This document shows, one piece after another, positions 1 through 8,402 of a stretch of DNA of 64,000 nt (its first letter is position 1; the number at the start of each line of letters is the position of its first letter). The stretch is from Gammaproteobacteria bacterium. Its GTDB lineage: Bacteria > Pseudomonadota > Gammaproteobacteria > Pseudomonadales > Azotimanducaceae. Both the position numbers and the translations under genes were made by a program. The notes below the pieces were generated by a model, which saw only the letters and a list, made by a program, of their open reading frames with translations, did no database searches and had not been told where the DNA came from. Location: assembly GCA_026705345.1 (NCBI GenBank), contig JAPPAV010000077.1, positions 62,001-126,000 of the forward strand. Reading direction: 5' to 3'.

Positions 1-608
1 CGCATCAGCGAATGCCGAGCGATGTAGGTCAGGATGTAGCGGTTGGCGCAGGGTTGCGGCGGGAACAGGCGGAACCGCTCCGCGGCGACTTCGCGGCTCG
101 GGTAGACCTTGGCGCGCCCGCCGCCCATCACCGGGCCTTCGACGGGAAGGGGTTCGTCGGGAGGGCGCATGCCGGAGTCAACGAGCACCAGGGCGCCGAA
201 ACGTTCGGGGAACAGGTTCGCGGCCTTGGTGGCCATGACGCCGCCGAAGCTGTGGGCGACGACCACGACGTCGTTGCCGAAGCCGGCGTCGTCGCAGACG
301 CCGACGATCTCTGAGGCGTAGGTCTCGGCATCGTAGGCGTAGCGGTAGTCGGAGTCGCCCATGCCGGTGAGGTCCATCGCCGCGATGCGGTATTCATCGA
401 GAAGCTGCGGGGCGATGAAGTCCCACCATCGGGAGTGGGCGTTCATCCCGTGGATCAGGAGCATGGGGGCTTTGCCCGCTTTTCCCCAGGTCCGGTAGAA
501 CACGTCGCACTCTTCCACTTCGACGGTGTGTTCCTCGGCTTCGGTTTCCACGGCGTGCCAGAACCAGCCCGGAATCTCGTCCTCGCCGCCCTTGTCCCAG
601 CGCGCCAC
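1..608 (-). CDS. alpha/beta hydrolase, 3' end cut by window edge
   Basis: Reading the minus strand from a GTG at 606-608 gives an alpha/beta-hydrolase-fold protein that runs off the left edge. An AAGGAGG Shine-Dalgarno sequence lies five bases before this GTG and decides the start. The oxyanion region LLIHGMNAHSRWWDFIAP and the nucleophile elbow VVVAHSFGGVMA are visible; the acid and histidine would be partly beyond the edge. The substrate cannot be told from sequence; the fold includes esterases, haloalkane dehalogenases, epoxide hydrolases and C-C bond hydrolases. Confidence 0.8.
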   Translation of the reverse strand, partial: MARWDKGGEDEIPGWFWHAVETEAEEHTVEVEECDVFYRTWGKAGKAPMLLIHGMNAHSRWWDFIAPQLLDEYRIAAMDLTGMGDSDYRYAYDAETYASEIVGVCDDAGFGNDVVVVAHSFGGVMATKAANLFPERFGALVLVDSGMRPPDEPLPVEGPVMGGGRAKVYPSREVAAERFRLFPPQPCANRYILTYIARHSLM

Positions 609-1017
609 CCTGCCTCCTTGGTCCCCTTGCGGAGCGGTCAGGGTACCAGCGTCGTGTTTCGATTTGCGTTCAAGTGCTCGTCAGTCGCACAATGAAGGTT
701 CCTTAGTCCGCTGTGGTCCGCGTTCGTGGACCCATCGAGGAGCGTTGTCGTGGCAAACAAATTGATCACGCAAAGCGCACCGCCAAGAGCGACTGTGGGA
801 ATAATCGGCTGGTCGATACTCCGGCATCCATCAGCCGCGCCGAGCCGCTTCACGGCGGACACCTGCGGAAGACCGGGCAGCGCGTCTCGCGAGTACGCGA
901 GCCGTCCGCTGGCCGTTCCCTCTCTCACGCGCGACTTGCCTTGCTTGGCGAGCCCGCCCGCATGTGACCGCCGCGAGGCGAGATAACCATGTCGGGTCAC
1001 GTTGTGAGAGCCTCACC
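609..1017. other. intergenic region between divergent genes, no convincing gene
   Basis: This 409-base stretch separates the leftward hydrolase from the rightward DUF349 gene, so it should hold both promoters. Open frames cross it on both strands, but none has a ribosome binding site or a recognisable protein. I see no tRNA-like fold, no strong promoter match and none of the palindromes found elsewhere in the window. Confidence 0.5.
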
Positions 1018-3390
1018 ATGTTACGCAAGCTGTTCAGTCGCAAACCGCGTCTCGACGCGGACGATCCTGCCGTCAGGACCGCCGCCCTCGCCGATCTGGG
1101 GGACGGAGATCAAGCGACGTTTGCCCGCGTATTCCGTGACGATGCCGACCGGGACGTTCGCCTCAAGGCACTGGAGCGCCTGACCCGCCCCGACATCGTC
1201 TTCGAGGGCTTGGGCGATGACGAAGTCGCCGAGGAGGCTCTTGGTCGGCTTCTCAGCCTGATCGACGACGACACGCCGGAGACCATTCGCACTCATCCGG
1301 CGGTCCAGCACGCGATACTGGCAACCGCCGAGACGGTTGAGGCGGCGCTGGCGATCGCGCCGCGCATGGCGGACGCCGGTGCATTCGCGGCTGCGTTGGC
1401 CGAAAACCCACGCGCCCAGGTCCGGCAAGCCCTCGCCGAGGCTACCTGGGATCCGGCGGCCCTGACCGAGATGGAGAAGATCACGCGCCGCCGGGACAAG
1501 TCCGTGCATCGCGTGGCGCGGGAACGTCTCGCCGTACTACGCGCCGCGTCCCAGCGCCGCGACGAGGAGGACACGCAGACCGAGACGATCCTCGCCGCCG
1601 CGGTGGCACTCGAAGGGGAAGACCCGCACTACGAAGCTCGGCGCGACGCCATAGAAAGAGATTGGACCAACCACCTCGTTGCCATGGAAGAGACCGACCA
1701 AGAGCTTGCGAGGTTCAGTGTCGTGTCGCGCGATCTCAATGCCACACGTCGTCGTTTTCCGGCACGGCGGCAGCCGGCGCAGGGTCACCACCCGGAGGTC
1801 GAGGTGGATTTCGGTGCGCTGGTCACCCGCGCCGAGTCACTTCTCGCAGCCGTCACCGACTCGCTCCAGCCCGGCACCGACGACAAGCTGTCCCTCGACG
1901 ATGCAAAACAATCCGTCGACAACCTCGCCGCCGAATGGAGCGCGGGTGCCGACGCCAAGCGGCCCGGCGAAGAACTGAGCGAGCGATTCCGCGAGCTGAT
2001 GGCGTCGGTGGCGGCTCGAACGCAGGACCGCGAGCGGGCGGAAGGCTTATCGCCGAAAGCCAAGGAACTCCTGGCGCGGGACATACCCGATCCCGAACAT
2101 CCACGTTTCGAGTCGTTCGAGGCGGCCATGCGGGAGCTGCGGCGGCAACGCGATGAGGTCGACCGCCTGCTCGGACGCTTTGCCTGGCCGGACGATGTGC
2201 CCGAACTCGAGGAAATCGCGGCCCTGAAACAGCGCCAGCGCGACCTCGCCACGGTGGCGGAACAGTCCGAGACGCAAGCCGATGCCATGCTGGACCAGGT
2301 GCAACCTCAGATCGCCGAGTTGAGGCAGAGCATCGAGGACGGTGCCGTTCACGATGCGGTGGAACGTGAACGTCGGCTTCGGGACCTCTTGAAGGGGCTG
2401 CCCCGGGCGAAGGCGCAGCCGTTCGGTTCCGACCTCGCCGAACTCGGTGCTCGGGTGCGGGAGTTGCGCGAGTGGCGAACCTACGCTCAAGCGCCCCAGC
2501 GCGAATCCCTGTGCCAGCAAGTCGAGGAACTTGCCGCCAACCCCCTCGAACCACACGATCAGATGCAAGCGGTGAAGTCCCTTCGCGATCAATGGAACCG
2601 ACTCGGCCCAGCGGATACTCGCCGCGACCGGGATCTGCGTCGCCGATTCGATCGCGCCGCCGAACAGGCATTCGAACCGTGCCGCACCTACTTCAAGGAA
2701 CAGGCCGAGCGACGGGCCTTCAACCTGGAGCAGCGCCAGGCCATCGTCGCGGCCCTCGAGGGGTTCCTCGAGAACAACGACTGGGACAACGCCGACTGGC
2801 GCGGCGTGGAACGAATTCTCCGCCAGGCGCGCAACGAGTGGCGCGAATACCACCCCGTCGATCGCAAGGCGGGTCGGCAGTTGACGAACCGGTTCGAGGA
2901 GCTTGCCAGTGCGATCCATGCCCAGCTCAAACAGGAGTGGGACCGGAACATCGAGAAGAAGGAGGCCATCGTCGCCGATGCCATAGCCATCCGCGAATCC
3001 GGCGATCGCGTCACCGACCAGGCCGAGTCCATGAAGGGACTGCAACGCCGCTGGAAGACCGTTGGTCCCTTGCCGAGACGTGCCGACCAGAGACTTTGGA
3101 AACAGTTCCGGGAACAGTGCGACCAAGTGTTCGAGGCCCGCGCGGTCGTGCTCGACCGGCATTCCCAACGCCGCCAGGTCGTCTCAGACGCCGACGCGTT
3201 GATCACCGAGTTGGAACGGCGACTGGAAATCGATCCCTCCCTGGACCGGAACATGATTGCGGACTACGAGCACAAACTGCATGCCCTAGGCATGCTGCCG
3301 AAGGATGTCGAGCGCCGGGCGGACGAAGTCTTGAGGGACGCCGACCGCATCGTCGTCGCCCGCCAAGCGGAGAACGCGTCCGAGGAGTGA
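1018..3390 (+). CDS. DUF349 domain-containing protein
   Basis: A 790-residue, highly charged and largely helical protein. The N-terminal part (about residues 15-180) has short HEAT-like alpha-helical units of the DDPAVRTAALADL kind. The rest carries repeated DUF349 units, recognisable by L(R/K)xxWxxxG followed by a long charged helix (for example SLRDQWNRLGPADTRRDRDL and LQRRWKTVGPLPRRADQRLW). DUF349 proteins occur widely in Proteobacteria and have no established biochemical function. I chose the ATG at 1018 because the protein then begins MLRKLFSRKP, a common N-terminus for this family; the open frame itself extends further upstream. It ends convergently with the phoQ-like gene. Confidence 0.85.
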   Translation: MLRKLFSRKPRLDADDPAVRTAALADLGDGDQATFARVFRDDADRDVRLKALERLTRPDIVFEGLGDDEVAEEALGRLLSLIDDDTPETIRTHPAVQHAILATAETVEAALAIAPRMADAGAFAAALAENPRAQVRQALAEATWDPAALTEMEKITRRRDKSVHRVARERLAVLRAASQRRDEEDTQTETILAAAVALEGEDPHYEARRDAIERDWTNHLVAMEETDQELARFSVVSRDLNATRRRFPARRQPAQGHHPEVEVDFGALVTRAESLLAAVTDSLQPGTDDKLSLDDAKQSVDNLAAEWSAGADAKRPGEELSERFRELMASVAARTQDRERAEGLSPKAKELLARDIPDPEHPRFESFEAAMRELRRQRDEVDRLLGRFAWPDDVPELEEIAALKQRQRDLATVAEQSETQADAMLDQVQPQIAELRQSIEDGAVHDAVERERRLRDLLKGLPRAKAQPFGSDLAELGARVRELREWRTYAQAPQRESLCQQVEELAANPLEPHDQMQAVKSLRDQWNRLGPADTRRDRDLRRRFDRAAEQAFEPCRTYFKEQAERRAFNLEQRQAIVAALEGFLENNDWDNADWRGVERILRQARNEWREYHPVDRKAGRQLTNRFEELASAIHAQLKQEWDRNIEKKEAIVADAIAIRESGDRVTDQAESMKGLQRRWKTVGPLPRRADQRLWKQFREQCDQVFEARAVVLDRHSQRRQVVSDADALITELERRLEIDPSLDRNMIADYEHKLHALGMLPKDVERRADEVLRDADRIVVARQAENASEE

Positions 3391-3419
3391 CCTCGGGGTC
3401 GGGCCCGGATCGAGGGCCA

Positions 3420-3441
3420 CGAGAATGCGCGAGCATTCTCG
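3420..3441. terminator. perfect hairpin between convergent genes
   Basis: CGAGAATGC (3420-3428) and GCATTCTCG (3433-3441) form a perfect 9-bp stem around a GCGA tetraloop. It lies between the end of the DUF349 gene and the end of the phoQ-like gene. There is no T-tract, so intrinsic termination is uncertain; it could stabilise 3' ends. The stem resembles the GAGAATCCGC hairpin at 62457. Confidence 0.5.
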
Positions 3442-3463
3442 AAACGTGCCCGCAGGGCGCGCC

Positions 3464-3491
3464 GGGACGGGACAAGCCCGTCCCCTACGGG
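3464..3491. repeat. palindromic element, type 1, at the end of the phoQ-like gene
   Basis: Stem GGGACGGG (3464-3471), loop ACAAG, stem CCCGTCCC (3477-3484), flank CTACGGG (3485-3491). Read on the minus strand, the flank supplies the final Pro codon and the TAG stop of the phoQ-like gene. No T-tract follows the stem. Confidence 0.85.
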
Positions 3492-4888
3492 CGGTCCCGA
3501 CCGGGCAGTTCGAGACGGATGAGCGCGCCACCGAGTTCGCTGTCACCGAGTTCCAAGGTGCCTTGGTAGACCTCGGCTAGTTCGAGCGCGACTGCAAGGC
3601 CGATGCCGTGCCCCGCGCTCTCGGTGTCCGCTCTTGCTCCCCTTCTCAGCACGCGTCGACGGTCGACCGGCGCGATGCCGTTGCCGTCGTCCTCGATCAG
3701 GATCGCCACGGTGCCGTTTGCCCCACGTGCCGAGATCCGCACGCGCTTCTTCGTGTACTTGAATGCGTTCTCGATGACGTTGCCGAGCATTTCCAGCAGG
3801 TCGCGTTCATCCACGCGCACCGCAAGCGGGGCGTCGACAAGCTCGAGGTCGACCGCTTTTTCGGCGTAGGCGCGCTCCAAGGCGCGGCTGATCCGGGCGG
3901 CGACGGGGGACACGGGCACCGCCTCTGCGGGCATGACCGTTCGTACCGCCGCAGCCCGTGAGAGTTGATGCGTGACCGTGGTTTCCATGCGCTCGACCTG
4001 GTCGTTCATGACGCTGGCACTGGATCCGTTGATCTCCCGCATAGCGTTCTTCATTACGGCGAGCGGGGTCTTCAGGCTGTGCGCCAAGTCGTCCATCGCA
4101 CGTCGATACCGGTCGCGGTTGGCCTTCTCGTAGGCGATGAAGCGGTTGAGATTGCGGGCAAGTCCCGACAACTCGCGGGGATAGTCGTCCCCGATGTCGC
4201 TCCGTCGACCCGCCTCCAGGCTGCGCAGTCGGGAAGCCATGCGCCGTACCGGCGCGAGTCCCCAACGCACGGCTGCGAGTTGAATGACCACGAAGCCGAT
4301 GGCCACGCTCATCAAGCCGATGGTGGTCTTGCGACGGAACTCCAGCACCTGCGCCCGGAAAGGTGCTCGGTCCACAAGCACCCAGAACGTGAGTTCCGCA
4401 CCGTCGAGGTCTTCCCAGATCACCGTGTACGCCATGACGAACCGGGACGGAGTTGTGTTCGCGACCTCGAAGACAAATTCGCCCGGTGCCGGCCGTCGAC
4501 CCAAGGGCGATTGCTCGCCGATGTCGCCGGCGCTGACCACAATCGAAGGAGAACGCCAGACGACGCCGTCCCGGGCGCGTTCAACGTAGGCGTAAAGGCC
4601 GGAGTCAGGTTGCGCCAGACGCGGCTCGCCCAACTCGTTTCCAAACACGAGCTCGTTGGCCTCGTCGTCGGCAGCGTTCAGCAAACCGTACGTGACGGCG
4701 CGGAGTTGCTCTTCTGCGCCTGCCCGCACCGAAGCCTTGAACGAGTTATTCTGGAACCATCCCACGGCACCTAGACAGATTCCAAGGACCAGAGCGGTGA
4801 TCAACAACAGCCGGGCTTGAAGTCCGAGAATTCGGCGAAACACGCCGCCGCCGGAGGCGCCTTCGATCGCGCCGTCGTCCGGCATCAT
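3485..4888 (-). CDS. phoQ: PhoQ-like sensor histidine kinase
   Basis: Inner-membrane two-component sensor of 467 residues. A cytoplasmic N-terminus leads to TM1 (about 26-45), a periplasmic sensor domain, and TM2 (about 189-208) followed by a HAMP-like stretch. The phosphoacceptor segment DDLAHSLKTPLAV (His 270) is the form seen in PhoQ rather than the usual HELRTPL. The N box (NVIENAFKYTKK), G1 (DDGNGI) and G2 (GHGIGLAV) follow. It lies 55 bases downstream of its regulator. The frame is open further upstream, but starting there would overlap the regulator gene heavily, so I chose the ATG pair at 4885-4888. The TAG stop is supplied by a palindromic repeat. The signal sensed (Mg2+, peptides or other) is not shown by the sequence. 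Confidence 0.85.
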   Translation of the reverse strand: MMPDDGAIEGASGGGVFRRILGLQARLLLITALVLGICLGAVGWFQNNSFKASVRAGAEEQLRAVTYGLLNAADDEANELVFGNELGEPRLAQPDSGLYAYVERARDGVVWRSPSIVVSAGDIGEQSPLGRRPAPGEFVFEVANTTPSRFVMAYTVIWEDLDGAELTFWVLVDRAPFRAQVLEFRRKTTIGLMSVAIGFVVIQLAAVRWGLAPVRRMASRLRSLEAGRRSDIGDDYPRELSGLARNLNRFIAYEKANRDRYRRAMDDLAHSLKTPLAVMKNAMREINGSSASVMNDQVERMETTVTHQLSRAAAVRTVMPAEAVPVSPVAARISRALERAYAEKAVDLELVDAPLAVRVDERDLLEMLGNVIENAFKYTKKRVRISARGANGTVAILIEDDGNGIAPVDRRRVLRRGARADTESAGHGIGLAVALELAEVYQGTLELGDSELGGALIRLELPGRDRP

Positions 4889-4943
4889 CGGCTCGCAATG
4901 TCCATCTGGCGATGGTGCCACCGCACGCGACGGGACGCGACTG

Positions 4944-5624
4944 TCAGGCCTGGGGGTCCAAGGCGAACCGGTACCCCTGGCCTCTAACCGTCCTGATGGG
5001 TTTAAGGCTGCCCGCCGGATCCAGCTTGCGGCGTAGTCGACCGACGAATACCTCGATGACATTGCTGTCGCGGTCGAAGTCCTGCTCGTACAGGTGCTCG
5101 GTGAGTTCGGCCTTAGACACGACGCGGGATGGATTCAACGCCAGAAACTCCAGCAGGCGGTACTCGAAGGCGGTGAGTTCCACCAATGCACCTTCGATAC
5201 GCACCTCCTTGCTCGATGTGTCAAGTTTCATGGGGCCGTGTTCGATTACCGACGAGGCAAAACCAGCTGCTCGACGAATAAGCACCTTCAAGCGGGCCAA
5301 GAGTTCCTCCATGTGGAATGGCTTGGTGAGGTAGTCGTCGGCGCCCGCTTCGAGCCCACCCACCTTGTCCCGCCAATCGCTTCGCGCGGTGAGGATGAGC
5401 ACAGGCACGGCGTTGCTTTCCCGGCGCAGCGTCTTGATCAGTTCGATGCCCGTGAGTTTCGGCAACCCCAGGTCGATGACGGCGACGTCGTAGTCGTACT
5501 CGCGGGCGTAGTACAACCCTTCCTCGCCATCGGTGGCCATGTCCACCACGAAGTCGTTCTCGCGCAGGAACTTGTCCACCTGCGCGGCCAGTAGGACCTC
5601 GTCCTCGACGATCAGGAGTCGCAT
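4944..5624 (-). CDS. phoP: PhoP-like OmpR-family response regulator
   Basis: Response regulator of 226 residues. The receiver domain has the acidic pocket near residues 7-8, phosphoacceptor Asp51 (VAVIDLGLP), Thr80 and Lys101 (TKPF). The C-terminal winged-helix DNA-binding domain ends RTVRGQGYRFALDPQA. The segment LTARSDWRDKVGGLEAGADD closely follows PhoP. A GCGAGG sequence precedes the ATG. It lies 21 bases after the PepSY gene and before the sensor kinase, so the three are probably one operon. Confidence 0.9.
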   Translation of the reverse strand: MRLLIVEDEVLLAAQVDKFLRENDFVVDMATDGEEGLYYAREYDYDVAVIDLGLPKLTGIELIKTLRRESNAVPVLILTARSDWRDKVGGLEAGADDYLTKPFHMEELLARLKVLIRRAAGFASSVIEHGPMKLDTSSKEVRIEGALVELTAFEYRLLEFLALNPSRVVSKAELTEHLYEQDFDRDSNVIEVFVGRLRRKLDPAGSLKPIRTVRGQGYRFALDPQA

Positions 5625-5645
5625 GTCGCCACCTCGCGCCGGGAG

Positions 5646-6047
5646 TCAGAACTCGGCATTCTCGTGAATGCGGCCGCGGCGATCGACGAACACGGTCTTG
5701 ACCCGCCCATCGACGTCCACGCGAACCCGATAGCCGTCTTTCTTGCGAGGGGCAAGCCCCTCGCGCTCCCCGGCTGAGGGCTCCTTCGCACGTGCCCGTT
5801 CCGGCCGAGCCGTCGCCGCGGCGGCGGAGACCACGCGGCCGCCGTACGCCTGGCGGACGATGGCCGTGGCATCCTTGAGCGAGACTTGGGACCGCTTTGC
5901 GGGTTCCTCTTTCGGAACGCGTTTCCGATCCGACGGTTGTTCGTCCGCCGGCGGTTTGGTCTGCTCGGTTCGCTCTCCGGGTGCTTCGCCAGCGTAGCCG
6001 GCAGCGGAACCCAACGCGAACACCGCGACAAGGGCGAATCTACGCAT
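5646..6047 (-). CDS. periplasmic PepSY-domain protein carrying an inserted palindrome
   Basis: Small exported protein of 133 residues. MRRFALVAVFALGSAAGYAG is a signal peptide, which sets the ATG at 6047. A charged linker follows, then a PepSY-like domain (SLKDATAIVRQAYGGRVVSA ... YRVRVDVDGRVKTVFVDRRG). PepSY proteins are thought to regulate peptidases or act as sensory accessories, and they often sit beside PhoP/PhoQ-type systems as here. About residues 90-101 (EPSAGEREGLAPR) are encoded by a palindromic element inserted between the two halves of the PepSY fold; the same peptide occurs in ZipA in this window. The insert keeps the frame. Confidence 0.75.
   Translation of the reverse strand: MRRFALVAVFALGSAAGYAGEAPGERTEQTKPPADEQPSDRKRVPKEEPAKRSQVSLKDATAIVRQAYGGRVVSAAAATARPERARAKEPSAGEREGLAPRKKDGYRVRVDVDGRVKTVFVDRRGRIHENAEF
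5745..5780. repeat. palindromic element, type 4, inside the PepSY gene
   Basis: Stem GCGAGGGG (5745-5752), loop CAAG, stem CCCCTCGC (5757-5764), then the tail GCTCCCCGGCTGAGGG. The same stem, loop and nearly the same tail occur at 14916 inside zipA and, with a more diverged tail, at 50883 inside queG. The insert is in frame with the host gene. Confidence 0.85.
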
Positions 6048-6126
6048 AGCCAACCGCGGCGGGTTGCCGCCGCGCCTTCTCCTGACGCCATGCCATTCTA
6101 CTCCCAGTCCGACCCGGTCCCTCGGC

Positions 6127-6636
6127 TCACGCCGGGCCGACCGTGACCCGCACACGGACATGGTCGCCGGGCCGCTGGCGCATTCGGGCCTGGTAGCTCT
6201 GGCCGGCGTACTCGTAGGTGACGAGATACCCGGTGACCTCCCGGCGGTACGTGGTCTCGTCGACGACCTCGCAGACCTGGCGTCTTACCCGCCGGTTCGA
6301 CACGACGCGGCGTTCTCCGTCCCTCTGGATGTCGGCCGCGATGCTGCCGCCAAGCAGGGCACCTACGACCGCACCCACCTGCTTGTTGCGCTTCTTGTGA
6401 CCCATCGCGTTGCCGATGGCGCCGCCGATCAGGGCGCCGACCAAGGGAGTGGTTGCGCTTCGCGTTACCACCCGCTCGGGTACGTCCTCGAACCAGCAGT
6501 GCTCCTTCGGCTCCACGTGCGCCACGGTTTCGACGATCGGCTCGACGTTGGTCACCGGGGCGTCGGCGTAGCGAACGTCGCCCAGGGCGTTGGCGGAAAC
6601 GAGGGCGGCGCCGAACATCAGATTCTGTTTCCACAT
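6127..6636 (-). CDS. glycine-zipper 2TM domain envelope protein
   Basis: Exported protein of 169 residues. A hydrophobic N-terminus (MWKQNLMFGAALVSANALG) looks like a signal peptide and supports the ATG at 6636. The central segment PLVGALIGGAIGNAMG ... VGAVVGALLGGSIAADI is a glycine-zipper pair typical of outer-membrane-associated proteins of the SlyB/17-kDa antigen type. The C-terminal half (RRQVCEVVDETTYRREVTGY) is a small beta-rich domain common in this family. No lipobox cysteine is visible. The function is unknown; related proteins affect envelope integrity. Confidence 0.75.
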   Translation of the reverse strand: MWKQNLMFGAALVSANALGDVRYADAPVTNVEPIVETVAHVEPKEHCWFEDVPERVVTRSATTPLVGALIGGAIGNAMGHKKRNKQVGAVVGALLGGSIAADIQRDGERRVVSNRRVRRQVCEVVDETTYRREVTGYLVTYEYAGQSYQARMRQRPGDHVRVRVTVGPA

Positions 6637-6722
6637 GGCGGAACTCCGTTGACGTTGATCAGAAAACACGCGCGGAGTATCGGGGCGTGGAACTGAACGA
6701 AGTCTGAACAACGTCTCCGCGG

Positions 6723-7604
6723 CTAGCGACGCGAGGGGGTCGTGCGAAACCGCAACCCCGACACGCGATGGTCGTCATCGAGTTCCACGACGACATCGGC
6801 CGTCGACGGCAACATCCCCAACATGCGCCGGGTGATGCGCTCGTAGTGCGCCACGAACCGATTCACTTCGGCCGAACTCAACCTTTGATCCCGGGGTCGT
6901 TCGCCCTCCTGTTGCAGACGCCAGCGGCGGACCGCGGCGAGACCGGGCACCTTGAGGAAGACCAGTGTCTCGAGATCGTCGTTCAGCTTGGCATACGGAC
7001 CGGCAAGCACGGCCTCGACATGGCGACGCCACCGCCCGTCCCCATCGTGTTCCCGTTCCAGCGCATTGATTGGTTCGTCAATGGGCAACCCGGCGACTGG
7101 CGCACCCACGCACCAGCCCTCCAGCACCACCACGTCAACGCCTCCATCGATCCTCGCGAAGCCCGAGCGAGTGTCCTTACCCTTGTCGAAACACGGCACC
7201 TCGACCAGGCCCGGTTGGCGGAGTGCCGCCATCGCATCGCGAAGCCGCTCCACGGCGTGGGTACCCGGCGGGCCCCGTGTGGCCAGGAGCGGGTGTACGG
7301 TCTCGGCAAGCCGAAGCCGTTCCTCCTTCGTCAGGTAGAAGTCGTCGATGGATAGAACCTCGACACGCGTGCCGAAGACCGTTCCGGCTTCGGTGATCAG
7401 GCGGCCAAGCGTGGATTTGCCAACGCCTTGGCCTCCACCGATCCCCGCGGTCGCCACGCCTCGTCGGCACCAATCGTCGACCAGCAAGGCCGCCAGTTGC
7501 CGATAGTCGTCGGGTGCCTCGGCATCCAGGTGCCGGTAGCAACGCCGCACCGCCTCGCTTGGCACCACCCCAGCCAGCCCGGCAATCCGCATTGGCGCCG
7601 TCAC
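6723..7604 (-). CDS. P-loop kinase of the plant-type D-glycerate 3-kinase family
   Basis: Cytoplasmic ATP-dependent kinase of about 293 residues. The Walker A motif GIGGGQGVGKST lies near residue 55, followed by LSIDDFYLTKEER and LATRGPPGTHAVER, and VVLEGWCVGAPV as the Walker B-like strand. This arrangement matches the GLYK family, which phosphorylates D-glycerate to 3-phosphoglycerate in plants; the bacterial members are less well tested and resemble uridine kinase and pantothenate kinase. The start may be GTG at 7604 or ATG at 7592; neither has a clear ribosome binding site. Confidence 0.75.
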   Translation of the reverse strand: MTAPMRIAGLAGVVPSEAVRRCYRHLDAEAPDDYRQLAALLVDDWCRRGVATAGIGGGQGVGKSTLGRLITEAGTVFGTRVEVLSIDDFYLTKEERLRLAETVHPLLATRGPPGTHAVERLRDAMAALRQPGLVEVPCFDKGKDTRSGFARIDGGVDVVVLEGWCVGAPVAGLPIDEPINALEREHDGDGRWRRHVEAVLAGPYAKLNDDLETLVFLKVPGLAAVRRWRLQQEGERPRDQRLSSAEVNRFVAHYERITRRMLGMLPSTADVVVELDDDHRVSGLRFRTTPSRR

Positions 7605-7716
7605 GGCGTTAACATCGTCGGAGCAACCTGGCAGCGGTCACGAGTTCCCTCGTCGATCGCTGTGATTGATCGTTCGCGCCACGGTCAAAACAGATAGACG
7701 TCAATCGGGAGAGACC

Positions 7717-8343
7717 ATGAATCCTATCGCAACCTACCTCTCTACGTGGCGGCGGATGCCGCCCGTAAGGGTCTACGACACGACGCTCGACCGGCTCAAA
7801 CCATTGGACGGTGTTCCGCCGCTCTTGCTGAGGTTGATCCTCGCGCCCGTGATGATCCAGGCCGGCTGGATGAAGGCCACCGGATTCAGCGGAACCGTCT
7901 ACTGGTTCGGGAATTCCTTGGGGCTGCCGTTGCCCGAGTTGATGGCTTTCCTTGCGACAGCCGCCGAACTTGTGGGCGGCATCATGCTCCTTGCCGGGTT
8001 GGCTACCCGTCTCGTGGCGGTGCCGCTGATGATCACCATGCTGGTGGCCGCCCTCACGGTACATTGGGAGAACGGCTGGTTGGTCCTGTCCGATGCGTCG
8101 AGTTGGCTGGCCAACGACCGGATCGCGGAGGCGGTGCCACGCAAGGCCCAGATCATTTCCATCCTCAAGGAGCATGGCGACTACCGGTGGCTGACAGGTC
8201 GCGGCTCGGTGACGATTCTAAACAATGGCATCGAATTCGCCGCGATGTACTTCGTGATGCTGCTGTCGCTGTTTTTTACCGGCGGCGGGAGGTACACCAG
8301 CATCGACTACTGGCTCGGGAGAGTGGCCAAGAGGTCAGTCTAA
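7717..8343 (+). CDS. DoxX family membrane protein
   Basis: Integral membrane protein of 208 residues with four predicted hydrophobic segments (about 36-55, 75-95, 97-112 and 180-198). DoxX features include LLRLILAPVMIQAGWMKATG near the first helix and FLATAAELVGGIMLLAGLAT in the second. An extra hydrophilic stretch, DASSWLANDRIAEAVPRKAQ, sits between helices 3 and 4, longer than in minimal DoxX proteins. DoxX relatives have been linked to quinone or thiol redox complexes, but the role here is open. The sequence GGGAGAG precedes the ATG. A tandem palindrome follows the stop. Confidence 0.75.
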   Translation: MNPIATYLSTWRRMPPVRVYDTTLDRLKPLDGVPPLLLRLILAPVMIQAGWMKATGFSGTVYWFGNSLGLPLPELMAFLATAAELVGGIMLLAGLATRLVAVPLMITMLVAALTVHWENGWLVLSDASSWLANDRIAEAVPRKAQIISILKEHGDYRWLTGRGSVTILNNGIEFAAMYFVMLLSLFFTGGGRYTSIDYWLGRVAKRSV

Positions 8344-8345
8344 GC

Positions 8346-8390
8346 GGGACGGGACAAGCCCGGGCGGGACGGGACAAGCCCGTCCCCTAC
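8346..8390. repeat. type 1 palindromic element with a 20-bp partial tandem copy
   Basis: A complete element (GGGACGGG 8366-8373, loop ACAAG, CCCGTCCC 8379-8386, CTAC) is preceded by a truncated copy beginning at 8346 that stops after CCCG. The period is 20 bp. It lies between the convergent doxX-like and dinG-like genes and could act on either transcript. Confidence 0.8.
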
Positions 8391-8402
8391 TGACGCCGAG
8401 GT

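Noticed and set aside
638-1000. Open frame of about 120 codons on the minus strand in the region left of the DUF349 gene
   Set aside because: No ribosome binding site, no recognisable domain and a composition like the other chance frames of this high-GC window.
3464-3491. Palindromes considered as ordinary intrinsic terminators
   Set aside because: None has a T-tract after the stem, one lies inside an operon and three sisters lie inside coding regions; only 19045-19078 meets the usual terminator form.
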